Source: Thermoactinomyces mirandus (lineage in GTDB: Bacteria > Bacillota > Bacilli > Thermoactinomycetales > Thermoactinomycetaceae). From it: DNA of 64,000 nt. Shown piece by piece: positions 25,969-35,405 of this stretch. The translations under genes and the position numbers were made by a program. The notes below the pieces were generated by a model. The model saw only the letters and a program-made list of their open reading frames with translations. It had not been told where the DNA came from and ran no database searches. Every line of letters starts with the position of its first letter. Position 1 is the stretch's first letter. The stretch lies in the NCBI RefSeq assembly GCF_013868055.1, contig NZ_JACEOL010000025.1:62001-126000 (forward strand), given 5' to 3'.

Positions 25969-28368
25969 TTGCGACGTATTCAAAAAGCGGCTGTATTGGG
26001 CGCGGGGGTCATGGGGGCAGCGATTGCCGGACATCTCGCCAATGTGGGCATTAAAACCCTGTTGTTGGACATTGTGCCGCGGGACTTGACGGAAAAGGAA
26101 AAAAAGGCGGGACTGACCCTTCAGGACCGGGTGGTCAGAAACCGACTGGCCCGGTCCGGAAAAGGCCGTTTGTTCAGGGAGAAGCCAGCTCCTCTGTATG
26201 TAAAGAGGGCAGCTGAACTGATTGAAGTTGGCAACATGGAAGACGATTTTCATCGTCTGGCAGATGTGGACTGGGTGATTGAGGTGGTTGTGGAAAATCT
26301 GCAAATCAAGCAGGCTCTGTTCCAGCGACTGGAAAAAGTGTGGAAACCGGGAATCGTTGTCAGTTCAAACACTTCCGGGATCTCCATTAACAAAATGGCG
26401 GAAGGCTGTTCAGAAGCGTTTCGCAAACATTTTTTGGGGACCCATTTCTTCAATCCGCCCCGTTACATGAAGCTGTTGGAAATGATCCCCAATGAAAAGA
26501 CTGATCCCGATATCCTGAATGAAATGAAAGCCTTTGCGGAGGAAACCCTGGGCAAGGGAGTTGTCGTTTGCAAGGATACGCCCAATTTCATTGCCAACCG
26601 CATTGGAACATATGGCTTGCAGGTTACCTTGCAGGCGATGGAAGAAATGGGACTGAGCCCTGCTGAAGTAGACACGGTTACCGGCCGTGCGATGGGCCGC
26701 CCCAAAAGTGCCACTTTCCGCACATTGGATCTGGTTGGACTGGATACCTATATCCATGTGGCGGATAATGTGCGGGAAAATGTGAATGACCCCGAGGAAA
26801 AGGAAGCGTTTCAGGTTTCCCCGCTGCTTGCAGAGATGGTCAGGAACGGATGGCTTGGCGAAAAGAGCGGACAGGGGTTTTATAAACGGGTGAAAACGGA
26901 GAAAGGCAAGGAAATCCTGGCGCTTGACCCCGGGACGCTTTCATATGAGCCGCGCCAAAAACTGAAAGTTCCCTCGCTGGATGCCGCCAGACGGGCCCAA
27001 AGTTTGCCGGAAAAGTTGCAGACTCTGGTATACGCTGATGATCCGGCCGGAAAATTGGCCTGGCAGATAACCAAAAAAGTCCTGATCTATTCCGCCCGCC
27101 GCCTGCATGAGATTGCCGACGACATCGTCAGTGTGGACCGGGCCATGAAATGGGGTTTCAACTGGGATTTGGGCCCGTTTGAAATGTGGGATGCGATCGG
27201 GCTGGAAAAGTCTGTCCGCCGCATGCTTGAAGAAGGAGAAGCGGTACCAGACTGGGTACAGGACCTCCTCGCTTCCGGGAAAAATTCCTTCTACCAGAAG
27301 CAGGATGGAAAAACACACGTTTTTTCGATTGGCGGAAAATACGGCGAAGTAAACGGGCATGAGAAAGAGATCTCTCTGGCCCGCCTGAAAGAACAGGGAA
27401 AGAAAATCGCGGGCAATCGCGGGGCCAGTCTCATTGATCTGGGCGATGATATTGTTTGTCTGGAGTTTCATTCCCCCAAACAGGCCATCGGCCCCGACAT
27501 CATTATGATGATGAACAAGGCGATTAAGGAACTGAGCGCCAATTACCGGGGTATGGTCATCAGTGCGGAAGCGCCCAATTTCTGTGTCGGTGCCAACCTG
27601 ATGCTGATGCTGATGGAAGCACAGGATGGCAATTGGCCGGAAATTGACCTGCTGGTACGCCAGTTCCAGCAGACTATGGGAGCATTGCGCACTGTGGACC
27701 GTCCTGTTGTGGCCGCTCCTTATGGCATGACCCTTGGCGGCGGAGTCGAGGTTTGTCTGCCTTGCGACCGTATTCAGGCGGCCGGAGAAACTTATATGGG
27801 ACTGGTGGAAGTCGGAGTTGGACTGATTCCGGGCGGCGGAGGAAACAAGGAAATGCTGCTGAGGGTTACGGAAGGTGTTGATCCGAAAGATCGCGCCAGT
27901 TTGCAGCCGCTTGTCAATCAGGTCTTTATGACGATCGGGCAGGCCAGGGTGTCCACAAGCGGTGAGGAGGCCCGGGATTACAGGTTTGTTCGCTCGTATG
28001 ACGGAATCACCATCAATCGGGATCATTTGCTTTATGAGGCCAAGCAGACGGCTTTGGGGCTTTACAGGGCCGGATATAAAGCGCCGCGGCCGCGCAAGAT
28101 TCCGGTTGTCGGTGAAACGGGATATAACGTGCTGAAACTGGGAGCTTACGGAATGCTGAAATCCGGTTATATCAGCGAGCATGATTTCAAAATTGCCTGC
28201 AAACTGGCGTTTGTTCTGGCTGGAGGCAATGTGCCGGAAGGAACCCTGGTAAGCGAACAATATTTGCTGGATCTGGAACGGGAAGCATTTTTAAGTTTGA
28301 TCGGTGAACCAAAAACCCAGCAACGGATGCAATACATGCTGGCCAAGGGGAAACCGCTCCGCAATTGA
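25969..28368 (+). CDS. fadN: 3-hydroxyacyl-CoA dehydrogenase / enoyl-CoA hydratase fusion
   Basis: The N-terminal half is an NAD-dependent 3-hydroxyacyl-CoA dehydrogenase ([41 protein letters not shown]). The C-terminal part is an enoyl-CoA hydratase/crotonase module ([25 protein letters not shown]). The 799 residues match FadN of Bacillus. It performs the two middle steps of beta-oxidation. The TTG at 25969 is the start, 8 nt behind GGGAGGAGG. It is the first gene of fadN-fadA-fadE. Confidence 0.94.
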   Translation: MRRIQKAAVLGAGVMGAAIAGHLANVGIKTLLLDIVPRDLTEKEKKAGLTLQDRVVRNRLARSGKGRLFREKPAPLYVKRAAELIEVGNMEDDFHRLADVDWVIEVVVENLQIKQALFQRLEKVWKPGIVVSSNTSGISINKMAEGCSEAFRKHFLGTHFFNPPRYMKLLEMIPNEKTDPDILNEMKAFAEETLGKGVVVCKDTPNFIANRIGTYGLQVTLQAMEEMGLSPAEVDTVTGRAMGRPKSATFRTLDLVGLDTYIHVADNVRENVNDPEEKEAFQVSPLLAEMVRNGWLGEKSGQGFYKRVKTEKGKEILALDPGTLSYEPRQKLKVPSLDAARRAQSLPEKLQTLVYADDPAGKLAWQITKKVLIYSARRLHEIADDIVSVDRAMKWGFNWDLGPFEMWDAIGLEKSVRRMLEEGEAVPDWVQDLLASGKNSFYQKQDGKTHVFSIGGKYGEVNGHEKEISLARLKEQGKKIAGNRGASLIDLGDDIVCLEFHSPKQAIGPDIIMMMNKAIKELSANYRGMVISAEAPNFCVGANLMLMLMEAQDGNWPEIDLLVRQFQQTMGALRTVDRPVVAAPYGMTLGGGVEVCLPCDRIQAAGETYMGLVEVGVGLIPGGGGNKEMLLRVTEGVDPKDRASLQPLVNQVFMTIGQARVSTSGEEARDYRFVRSYDGITINRDHLLYEAKQTALGLYRAGYKAPRPRKIPVVGETGYNVLKLGAYGMLKSGYISEHDFKIACKLAFVLAGGNVPEGTLVSEQYLLDLEREAFLSLIGEPKTQQRMQYMLAKGKPLRN

Positions 28369-28394
28369 TGACTGGAAAAAAGGAGGAGAAAACT

Positions 28395-29579
28395 ATGCGC
28401 GAAGCAGTGATTGTGGCTGGTGCCCGTACCGCGGTGGGAAAAGCCGGGAGGGGAAGTTTGCGCCATGTTCGTCCCGATGAACTGGCCGCTAGCGTTGTGG
28501 CCGATTTGTTGCGCCGTGTTCCTGAAGCAGATCCGAAACAGATTGAGGATGTCGTGCTTGGATGTGCGTTTCCTGAAGGAGAACAGGGCATGAATTTGGC
28601 CAGAATTGTCGCTCTGAGAGCCGGGCTTCCGACTGATGTGCCGGGGATGACCGTCAATCGCTTCTGTTCTTCCGGCCTGCAAACAATTGCGATTGCCGCG
28701 GAAAAAATCATGTGCGGCTTTGCGGATATCATGATTGCCGGGGGAGTGGAGAGCATGAGCATGGTGCCGATGGGTGGCTATAAGCCGGCTCCCAACCCTT
28801 ATTTGATGGATCATCTTCCGGAGACGTACATGTCGATGGGACATACGGCCGAAGAAGTGGCCAAGCGCTACCATGTGACGCGGGAAGACCAGGACCGTTT
28901 CGCCCTGGACAGTCACCAGAAGGCAACGGAGGCGATCAGGCTGGGGAAATTCAAGGAAGAAATTGTCCCGCTGAAGGTGAAAGAGCAGACTTTTGATGAA
29001 AACGGGAAACCCCAGGTTACTACGGAACGCATCTTTGACATTGATGAGGGAGTCCGGCCGGATACCAGTCTGGAGGCGCTTGGCAAATTGCGCCCGGTTT
29101 TCCATGTGAATGGAACCGTCACCGCCGGAAACTCTTCGCAAACCAGTGACGGCGCGGCGGCAGTGATGCTGATGTCACGGGAAAAAGCGGAGCAATTGGG
29201 AGTAAAGCCGCTGGCTGTTTTCCGCGGTTTTATGCTGGGAGGCGTCGATCCGAATGTGATGGGGATCGGTCCGGTGGCCGCTGTTCCCAAATTGCTGGAG
29301 AAAGCCGGTGTCCGTTTGCAGGATATTGACCTGATTGAGTTAAATGAAGCGTTTGCTTCCCAATCGGTTGCGGTAATCAGGGAGTTGGGCCTGGACCCCG
29401 AGAAAGTGAATGTAAACGGAGGCGCGATTGCCCTCGGACATCCACTGGGGTGCTCCGGAGCCAAACTGACTGTGACCATCCTGGGAGAATTGGCACGGCG
29501 CAACCAGCGTTACGGACTCGTTACCATGTGTATTGGCGGCGGCATGGGTGCAGCCGGCCTGTTTGAACGGATCAATTAA
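28395..29579 (+). CDS. fadA: Acetyl-CoA C-acyltransferase (3-ketoacyl-CoA thiolase)
   Basis: This 394-residue thiolase has the acyl-accepting Cys in [10 protein letters not shown], the His in [15 protein letters not shown] and the second Cys in TMCIGGGMG. It splits 3-ketoacyl-CoA in the last beta-oxidation step. ATG 28395 follows AAAGGAGGAGAAAACT. It lies 26 nt after fadN. Confidence 0.96.
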   Translation: MREAVIVAGARTAVGKAGRGSLRHVRPDELAASVVADLLRRVPEADPKQIEDVVLGCAFPEGEQGMNLARIVALRAGLPTDVPGMTVNRFCSSGLQTIAIAAEKIMCGFADIMIAGGVESMSMVPMGGYKPAPNPYLMDHLPETYMSMGHTAEEVAKRYHVTREDQDRFALDSHQKATEAIRLGKFKEEIVPLKVKEQTFDENGKPQVTTERIFDIDEGVRPDTSLEALGKLRPVFHVNGTVTAGNSSQTSDGAAAVMLMSREKAEQLGVKPLAVFRGFMLGGVDPNVMGIGPVAAVPKLLEKAGVRLQDIDLIELNEAFASQSVAVIRELGLDPEKVNVNGGAIALGHPLGCSGAKLTVTILGELARRNQRYGLVTMCIGGGMGAAGLFERIN

Positions 29580-29610
29580 TCCAAGCTCATTTCAACGGGG
29601 GGAAGATCAA

Positions 29611-31383
29611 TTGGCAAACCAAAAAGTGAAAAGCGGAGCCTTTTTGTTGGAGCAAACCGAGCCATCGGCCGTCTTTACACCGGAAGAATTCACGGACGAA
29701 CAGAAAATGATGGCCAAAATGACCGAGGACTTTGTGAAGGACCAGGTTTGGCCCGTTTTGCCGGAGATTGAGGAACATCAATTTGAACATACGGTACGCT
29801 TGTTGAGAGAAGCGGGAGAATTGGGCCTGCTTGGGGCAGATGTTCCGGAGAAATACGACGGACTGGGTCTGGATAAGGTCAGTTCCAGTCTGATCACCGA
29901 AAAAATTGCTATCGCCCGCTCCTTTGCCCTGTCGCACGGGGCCCATGTGGGAATTGGCACATTGCCAATTGTCTTTTTCGGAAATGATCAGCAAAAGAAA
30001 AAGTACTTGCCGGATCTTGCAACCGGCAGGAAATTTGCTGCCTATGCACTGACCGAACCCGGTTCCGGTTCTGACGCCCTTGGCGCCAAAACAACGGCCC
30101 GATTGAGCGATGGCGGAAAACATTACATCCTGAACGGGGAGAAACAGTGGATTACCAATTCCGGTTTTGCTGATGTTTTTATCGTTTATGCCAAAGTGGA
30201 CGGCGACAAGTTTACGGCCTTTATCGTGGAGAAAAGCTTCCCGGGCGTCTCTGTCGGGGCCGAGGAAAAGAAAATGGGGATCAAAGGCTCCTCCACTCGT
30301 ACCCTGATTCTGGATGAGGCAAAGGTTCCGGTGGAAAACCTGTTAGGCGAGTTGGGCAAGGGCCATAAAATCGCCTTCAATATTCTGAATATCGGGCGCT
30401 ATAAGCTGGCTGTGGGAACCGTGGGATCAGCCAAACGAGCCATTGAAATATCGGCCAAATACGCCAACGAGCGGAAACAGTTCAAGGTCCCGATTGCAAA
30501 ATTCGGTCTCATTCGCGAAAAACTGGCCACCATGGCCCAGAAAACCTATGCCCTGGAAAGTGTCTGTTACCGGATTGCCGGAATGATGGAAGCCGGACTG
30601 GAAGGTACGGAAGAAGCGGAAGGGAAGATGGTTGCAGACGCGATTGGCGAGTTGGCAATTGAGTGTTCCATTTCCAAGGTGTTTGGTTCTGAAGTGCTTG
30701 ATTATGTGGTGGATGAAGGCGTGCAGATCCATGGCGGTTACGGCTTCATGAACGAGTACGAAATTGAAAACATGTATCGTGACTCCCGGATTAATCGCAT
30801 CTTCGAGGGAACTAACGAAATCAACCGCCTGATCATCCCCGCAACGTTGATGCGCAAGGCGATGAGAGGGGAATTGCCTTTCTTCCAGGCTGCCCGGGAC
30901 CTGCAGGAAGAACTGCTGACGATGATGCCATATATGCCCGACGAGGAAGCGCCTGTGTTGGAAGCGGAAGAAAACTACGTAGAAAACGCCAGGAAAATTT
31001 TCCTGATGATTGCCGGACTGGCAACACAAAAGCTGGGCGACAAAATCCAGACTGAACAGGAAATCCTGCGTGATCTGTCCGATATCGCCATTGAAACATT
31101 TGCCATGGAAAGCGCCCTGCTCAGGACAAAGAAGGCGATCGGCAAAAATGGGGAAGAAAAAGAACAGGCCAAGATCGACTACACGCAAGCTTTCATTTAC
31201 GACGCCATGCAAAAAGTGGACGCCCTTGCCCGCCACGCCCTTGCTGCCATGGAAGAAGGAGACGAACTCCGGACAGTCTTGTCCATGTTGAAAAAACTGA
31301 CCCGCATTGCCCCTGTAAACGAAGTTGCCTTGAAACGCCGCATGGCCAAACGGATTATTGATGCCGAAAAGTACATCGTCTGA
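29611..31383 (+). CDS. fadE: Acyl-CoA dehydrogenase
   Basis: This 590-residue protein has the acyl-CoA dehydrogenase core (YALTEPGSGSDA; EKQWITNSGFADVF; the MYRDSRINRIFEGTNEINR signature) and a long C-terminal extension as in Bacillus FadE. It uses FAD to make the trans-2-enoyl-CoA that fadN consumes. The start is TTG 29611, five bases after GGGGGGAAG. It is the last gene of the operon. Confidence 0.94.
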   Translation: MANQKVKSGAFLLEQTEPSAVFTPEEFTDEQKMMAKMTEDFVKDQVWPVLPEIEEHQFEHTVRLLREAGELGLLGADVPEKYDGLGLDKVSSSLITEKIAIARSFALSHGAHVGIGTLPIVFFGNDQQKKKYLPDLATGRKFAAYALTEPGSGSDALGAKTTARLSDGGKHYILNGEKQWITNSGFADVFIVYAKVDGDKFTAFIVEKSFPGVSVGAEEKKMGIKGSSTRTLILDEAKVPVENLLGELGKGHKIAFNILNIGRYKLAVGTVGSAKRAIEISAKYANERKQFKVPIAKFGLIREKLATMAQKTYALESVCYRIAGMMEAGLEGTEEAEGKMVADAIGELAIECSISKVFGSEVLDYVVDEGVQIHGGYGFMNEYEIENMYRDSRINRIFEGTNEINRLIIPATLMRKAMRGELPFFQAARDLQEELLTMMPYMPDEEAPVLEAEENYVENARKIFLMIAGLATQKLGDKIQTEQEILRDLSDIAIETFAMESALLRTKKAIGKNGEEKEQAKIDYTQAFIYDAMQKVDALARHALAAMEEGDELRTVLSMLKKLTRIAPVNEVALKRRMAKRIIDAEKYIV

Positions 31384-31386
31384 TCG

Positions 31387-31425
31387 AAAAAACCCCCTTC
31401 CGGGTGTTTTCAGAAGGGGGGTTAT
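31387..31425 (+). terminator. Hairpin after fadE
   Basis: AACCCCCTTC / GAAGGGGGGTT stem 5 nt after the stop; only a weak T tract follows. Confidence 0.6.
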
Positions 31426-31460
31426 CATCGAAATAAATATTTTCCCGATTTTTGTTTTTG

Positions 31461-31590
31461 GCATAAAAAAGTGCTACCCGAATATTCAGGGTAGCTTTTT
31501 CTAACCAATGATGATATGGAGTAAGCGCTTCTATATCTTTATTCGGAAAGAACCAGTTTTTTGGGGTTTATTTTAGTGCAGTTTTGATAA
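31461..31590. repeat. Dispersed repeat, copy A (with copy B at 34278-34405)
   Basis: The element begins with a terminator-like hairpin GCTACCC ... GGGTAGC with T runs on both strands. The conserved words GATATGGA, CGCTTCTATATCT and TATTCGG follow, then an AT-rich tail. Copy B shares the same order with roughly three quarters identical bases by eye. In copy A the short reading frame seen in copy B is broken after two codons. Confidence 0.6.
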
Positions 31591-31940
31591 TTTGTTTGAT
31601 CGGGAGTAACACTTTTTCCGTTTTATTTACTACTTTGATGAAACGGAATTTTATGAGACGGATAGCTTATTACCAACTTGGTGATAGAATAAATACTTCC
31701 TCTTCGTTTTCGCTAAGTTTATTTTTCATTAATATCTCTTGCAGTACAAGCTGATTGCCGCTTAATACCATTCAGTGTGGATGATCATAAGTCAACCTTG
31801 TTTTTTTGATTTATATTTCAAAAGGAAATCAAGCGTTTTGTTACGGAAATTGAACCGTCCTGGCAGATTGGCCGCAAATTCCGGATAGAATCCCGGGAAT
31901 ATCGTTGACGGACAGAAAAGGCGCCTTGCTTCTTTTTTTC
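31591..31940. other. Intergenic region between convergent genes
   Basis: No gene, promoter or structured element could be supported in these 350 nt. Confidence 0.35.
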
Positions 31941-32390
31941 TTATTCTTGCGTTCCGGCTGCGACCCGGTCGAGGAACTCTTTCAAATCTTGCCGAATTTC
32001 TTCTTCATACATGCCACCGACGACGACTTCCACCCCATGATCTCTCAAGTGCTGAATGCCTTTGCCACTGACCCGGGGGGAGGGGTCCTGGATGCCGACA
32101 AAGATTTTGGCAATTTTGGCATCGGTCAAGGCAACGCAGCAAGGACCCGTTCTTCCCCAGTGACTGCATGGCTCCAGTGTGCAATAGACGGTAGAGCCTT
32201 CCGCCTCGTCCCCGGCATCTCTCAGGGCGTTCACTTCCGCATGGGGGCCGCCTAATTCGGAGGTATGCCCTCTGCCAATGATTTTCCCATCCTTTACGAT
32301 AATGGCGCCAACGGGTGGATTGGTTCCTGTTTTGCCTTGTGCTTTTCTTCCCTCCAGTACCGCTTCCCACATGTATTCCTGATCGGTCAT
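31941..32390 (-). CDS. RibD-N-like cytidine-deaminase-fold protein
   Basis: This stand-alone 149-residue deaminase has the zinc motif GPHAEVNAL and EPCSHWGRTGPC, closest to the deaminase half of RibD, which acts on a pyrimidine intermediate of riboflavin synthesis. The reductase half is missing and other riboflavin genes are absent here. It is the last gene of a cluster with a UTRA-domain GntR regulator and a creatininase-like amidohydrolase, which points to turnover of a pteridine- or pyrimidine-like compound. The substrate is unknown. Confidence 0.8.
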   Translation of the reverse strand: MTDQEYMWEAVLEGRKAQGKTGTNPPVGAIIVKDGKIIGRGHTSELGGPHAEVNALRDAGDEAEGSTVYCTLEPCSHWGRTGPCCVALTDAKIAKIFVGIQDPSPRVSGKGIQHLRDHGVEVVVGGMYEEEIRQDLKEFLDRVAAGTQE

Positions 32391-32402
32391 AGTCCTCTCT
32401 CC

Positions 32403-33104
32403 TCAGAAATCAAATTTATAGTGGAATTCGTAGCAATCGGCACGACACAGCAAATGGCAAATCTCTACAAGGTTTCCTTGGGGGGCAAAGGTTTTGCGCA
32501 CCATCCGAATGACCGGGATATTACTATTCTTTGGCAGGTGTAGGTCTTCTCGGTCTTGTTCGGATGGCAGATCGACGATAAAGGATTCTTCGCAGGATAC
32601 AGGCTTGTGCCCCAATTCTTCCAAGGAACGGTAAAGACTGGCGTTTTCCTGTTTGAGCAACTTCTCCAATTCGTCAATTGATACGATATTTGGAATGATG
32701 GAACAGGACACGCCGGCCTGAATCCCGTCAATGAATTGTTCGTTCAGGTAGTACAGCGCCGGAAAGGACACATCCTCCCTGCAAAATTCGGGCATTTCGT
32801 CTGTGCTTGAAATCTTGCGGATTTCCAGTACATTCTTTTTTGCTTTTTCGCCATGCTCGTCGGAGAATCCGCCTTTTCGATGCGAAAGGGTTGGAATAAT
32901 CCGCACTTTCCGTTTCGTCCGATTGCCTTCTGAGATAATCAGTCCTTCTTCAATCAGTCGCCGGATGGCATTTTGGATAGTTGAAGTGTGGACATTGAAT
33001 CGTTTCATCAGGTCCAAGTTGGTTGGAAACTCGGAACCGGGCGGATAGACCTTATCTTCAATCTCCTTTTTCAAAATTTGATAGATTTCTTTCCATTTAC
33101 TCAT
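32403..33104 (-). CDS. GntR-family (HutC/UTRA) transcriptional regulator
   Basis: The N-terminal GntR winged helix reads IYQILKKEIEDKVYPPGSEFPTNLDLMKRFNVHTSTIQNAIRRLIEEGLI. It is followed by a UTRA-type effector domain (~85-233) ending VEICHLLCRADCYEFHYKF. ATG 33104 is preceded by AAAGGAGTTTGTCT and overlaps the end of the amidohydrolase gene. It probably controls its own cluster in response to the pathway substrate. Confidence 0.88.
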   Translation of the reverse strand: MSKWKEIYQILKKEIEDKVYPPGSEFPTNLDLMKRFNVHTSTIQNAIRRLIEEGLIISEGNRTKRKVRIIPTLSHRKGGFSDEHGEKAKKNVLEIRKISSTDEMPEFCREDVSFPALYYLNEQFIDGIQAGVSCSIIPNIVSIDELEKLLKQENASLYRSLEELGHKPVSCEESFIVDLPSEQDREDLHLPKNSNIPVIRMVRKTFAPQGNLVEICHLLCRADCYEFHYKFDF

Positions 33105-33788
33105 AGACAAACTCCTTTACAGAAGGGGTGATGTGTTCTACTAATGAATCGAGCAAGATTTTCCCCTTTTCTTCAGAAGCCCGGGTGGGATAACCAATGT
33201 TTCCTGTTTTCGTATAAGCACGCATGCCCTTCACTTGCAGCAAAGTACGGGGAGTAGATGGAACATCGACAGCTTCTTCCTTTCTCACGTTCTCCCCCAG
33301 AAACAGCAAGATCGACGTTTCCCCTTCCCCGGCGTGCATATCATCGCTCAAGTTTACGCTGAGATTCGCTTGCTTATAGGCAAAGTCCCAGTCTTTCCGA
33401 GATGGAGCGACAAAGACTTTGGAACAATCAGCGTTTTGCTCCTGGACAAAGTTCCAGAGAAAATGGTTCCCCCCATGCCCGTTCACGATAATCAGTTTTT
33501 GGATCCCCGAGTGTTCCAGCGAGCTTACTATGTCCCCTAATACGGAAAGAAGCGTGGAGGTTCGCAGGGAAACAGCCCCGGGAAACTTTACATGTTCAAA
33601 AGACTGGGAAAACGGGAGAACGGGCAGCAGATAAAAGGAGGGGAACTGATGGACGAGCCTTTGCGCAATGGCCGAAGCAATGATGGTATCAGTTCCAAGA
33701 GGCAAATGGTGTCCATGTTGTTCCAGTGCTCCAACAGGCAGAACAGCGGCTGGGCAGTCTTGCAGTTCCCTCCAGGTGGATCGGTCAT
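33097..33788 (-). CDS. Creatininase-family amidohydrolase with apparent frameshift at the start
   Basis: The frame read from about 33786 shows LPVGALEQHGHHLPLGTDTIIA, the metal-binding start of creatininase-type hydrolases, and later VNGHGGNHF and DMHAGEGETS. No start codon exists in that frame, which is closed by a TAG just upstream. The only well-placed ATG (33788-33786, behind AGGAGGTGGAAAAAAGG) is in another frame. One missing base within the first codons would restore a 230-residue enzyme. Starting at the internal ATG 33705 would remove the EQHGHH metal ligands. This is therefore a mutated gene or a sequence error. Related enzymes cleave cyclic or formyl amides, for example on flavin precursors. 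Confidence 0.7.
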
Positions 33789-33822
33789 CCTTTTTTCCAC
33801 CTCCTCTGGTCTAGATTTAGTT

Positions 33823-34161
33823 TTACTGCATTATTGTACAATAAAATGTAAAAAACCAAAATTTTAAAAAAATTATGTCGGGAAAAATCATTCTTGCCGG
33901 ATACTCCTGTGATATTTTTTCGACATCTCGTGACGACGGCGGCAAATAAAATAGCCGGGGTTTCCCGGTTTTTTTATGAATCAGGCGATAATGACAGACC
34001 TGCTTCGCCCGCAAGCTATAGGCTTTGCAGATTTCCTCCAAGATATCCGTTTTGACGTCCGACCTTCCGGAACAGATGATGGTATGACGGGATAATCCGG
34101 TTTCTTGTTGGGACCGGAGTAATTTTTCACATAGGAGATGCGGAAAGATTGGCAAGTCCAT
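33823..34161 (-). CDS. Hypothetical protein (112 aa)
   Basis: ATG 34161 follows AGAAAGGAGGAATTA, an ideal ribosome binding site. The product has a basic, Cys-containing N-terminal half and a hydrophobic aromatic C-terminus (IIFLKFWFFTFYC). The family is not recognised. It is the first gene of the minus-strand cluster, 34 nt upstream of the amidohydrolase start, so it may belong to the same operon. Confidence 0.5.
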   Translation of the reverse strand: MDLPIFPHLLCEKLLRSQQETGLSRHTIICSGRSDVKTDILEEICKAYSLRAKQVCHYRLIHKKTGKPRLFYLPPSSRDVEKISQEYPARMIFPDIIFLKFWFFTFYCTIMQ

Positions 34162-34277
34162 TAATTCCTCCTTTCTTTGTCACTAAAGGTGATAAGATCG
34201 AGGACACGCAATATTCGGGAAATTCATAGCTGAAAATAAAATTGTTGCGGGATTCTTTGTTTATCACGCAAAATTTG

Positions 34278-34405
34278 CATAAAAAATGCTACCCAAATGT
34301 AAAGGGTAGCTTTTATATTCAGGGAGTGATATGGAAGAACGCTTCTATATCTATATTCGGGAAGCAGGAATTTTTTGAGGCTTATTTTGATTCAATTTTG
34401 ATTAT
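34278..34405. repeat. Dispersed repeat, copy B
   Basis: See copy A at 31461-31590. This copy carries TGCTACCC ... GGGTAGC with T-rich flanks on both strands, then AGGGAGTGAT, then the small frame at 34331. Confidence 0.6.
34331..34378 (+). CDS. Possible 15-residue peptide MEERFYIYIREAGIF
   Basis: ATG 34331 is preceded by AGGGAGTGAT and follows a terminator-like hairpin. The peptide is amphipathic with alternating aromatic residues. The same region in copy A is frameshifted. There is no known family; it is listed as a candidate only. Confidence 0.2.
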   Translation: MEERFYIYIREAGIF

Positions 34406-34564
34406 TTTCAGGAACTGAAATATTACTTTTTTGTAAGAGATGGATTGACCCGTTCTCACCTGGAAGCGGGGGATGACGAGCATTCGTTTATGCGGTAAAA
34501 CATCATGGTACAAACAATTGAGTCAGATTTATGAAATCTTTACAGAGAGTTATATAGAAGGTAA

Positions 34565-34821
34565 GAGATTTTCAGGGTTCTTCTATCTACTGCTTGCAAA
34601 CAAACAGCCAAGGTGTTCCAGCGTCTGGCTGTATGTTTAGTATTAATTTGTCGTCGACCGTGAGTAGAGGAGGTAACCCGGGGATCGACGACACGGAATA
34701 TTCTGACACACACTTTTAAAAGTGGTGTCATAGCTGGATTTTTAGTTTTTAAGTCAAAAATCAATTTGTAAAGAGGGATTTCGATTAATTTATAGAATGG
34801 CTTAATACCGGTATTTTTTGG
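34565..34821 (+). other. CRISPR leader-like sequence, copy 1
   Basis: This is nearly identical to the leader in front of the CRISPR array (36819-37053). Shared features are TATGTTTAGTATTAATTTG, the inverted repeat GTCGTCGA (34650) / TCGACGAC (34685), GGAATATTCTGA, CATAGCTGGATT, the run TTTCGATTAATTTATAGAAT and TACCGGTATTTTTTG directly at the repeat. It is followed by only one repeat. Confidence 0.85.
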
Positions 34822-34851
34822 GTTTAGATCGTACCTATGAGGAATAAATCA
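34822..34851 (+). repeat. Solo CRISPR repeat behind leader copy 1
   Basis: It matches the array repeat for the first ~23 positions (GTTTAGATCG...GAGGAAT) and differs at the 3' end (AAATCA instead of TGAAAC). No second repeat follows, so there is no spacer. Confidence 0.85.
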
Positions 34852-34929
34852 GCTTTATTTTTATTTTGTAATTAATAAGTGCCCGATGATAAGAATTAAT
34901 TATCTCCATAAAACTACTCTGTGAAGCCA

Positions 34930-34974
34930 AGAAAGACAAGCAGGCATTATATTCGAACCTACTTGTCTTTTTTA
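34930..34974. terminator. Bidirectional terminator
   Basis: AAAGACAAGCAGG / CCTACTTGTCTT stem followed by TTTTTT on the plus strand and a shorter T run on the minus strand. It lies downstream of the minus-strand peptide gene at 35064-35150. Confidence 0.75.
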
Positions 34975-35063
34975 TGCAGGGATTATCTTAAGTTTTAATT
35001 CTTGGCGGACAGTTGTCATCATCGATTGCTACAGCTGCTTGTTATTTACAGATTTAATAATAA

Positions 35064-35150
35064 TCAATCTGTGTTTTCCACTTGTTTTTTTCCTGCCAAG
35101 TCAATAGATACTATTTTGCAGGCGGGAGCAGTCGGTTTATAAGTATTCAT
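35064..35150 (-). CDS. Candidate 28-residue peptide divergent from the RRNPP regulator
   Basis: ATG 35148-35150 lies behind TTGGAGGTAAACAAAAT, a strong ribosome binding site. The product begins MNTYKPTAPACKIVSIDLAG and ends QVENTD. It could be a secreted signal, a RiPP precursor or a target of the divergently encoded XRE-TPR regulator starting 256 nt away. No family is recognised. A terminator follows about 90 nt downstream. Confidence 0.38.
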   Translation of the reverse strand: MNTYKPTAPACKIVSIDLAGKKQVENTD

Positions 35151-35405
35151 ATTTTGTTTACCTCCAAGGTAATTTTTTTATATAACTCTTGAACAATCTT
35201 TTATCCGAAGTTTATAATATAAAACAAAATTGAACAAATTTACTGATTATTATGTGATATTTATAAATATCAATTGATAAAATGCCTTTGATCAAAACTA
35301 TGGCATTATGTTAGTCAGTTTTATTGGTTAACGATAGAAAAAATTATTGAAATACAATCAGTAATAGGAGTAATAGGGAAAAATTTTTTGTGCAGGTGGG
35401 CAAAA

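Noticed and set aside
26941-28260. Long open frame antisense to fadN (439 codons), and similar ones antisense to fadE (30427-31464) and the GH18 gene
   Set aside because: The sense genes have clear family motifs throughout; the antisense frames have none.
34540-34764. 74-codon minus-strand frame inside CRISPR leader copy 1
   Set aside because: The same DNA is repeated as leader in front of the array, where the frame is not kept.
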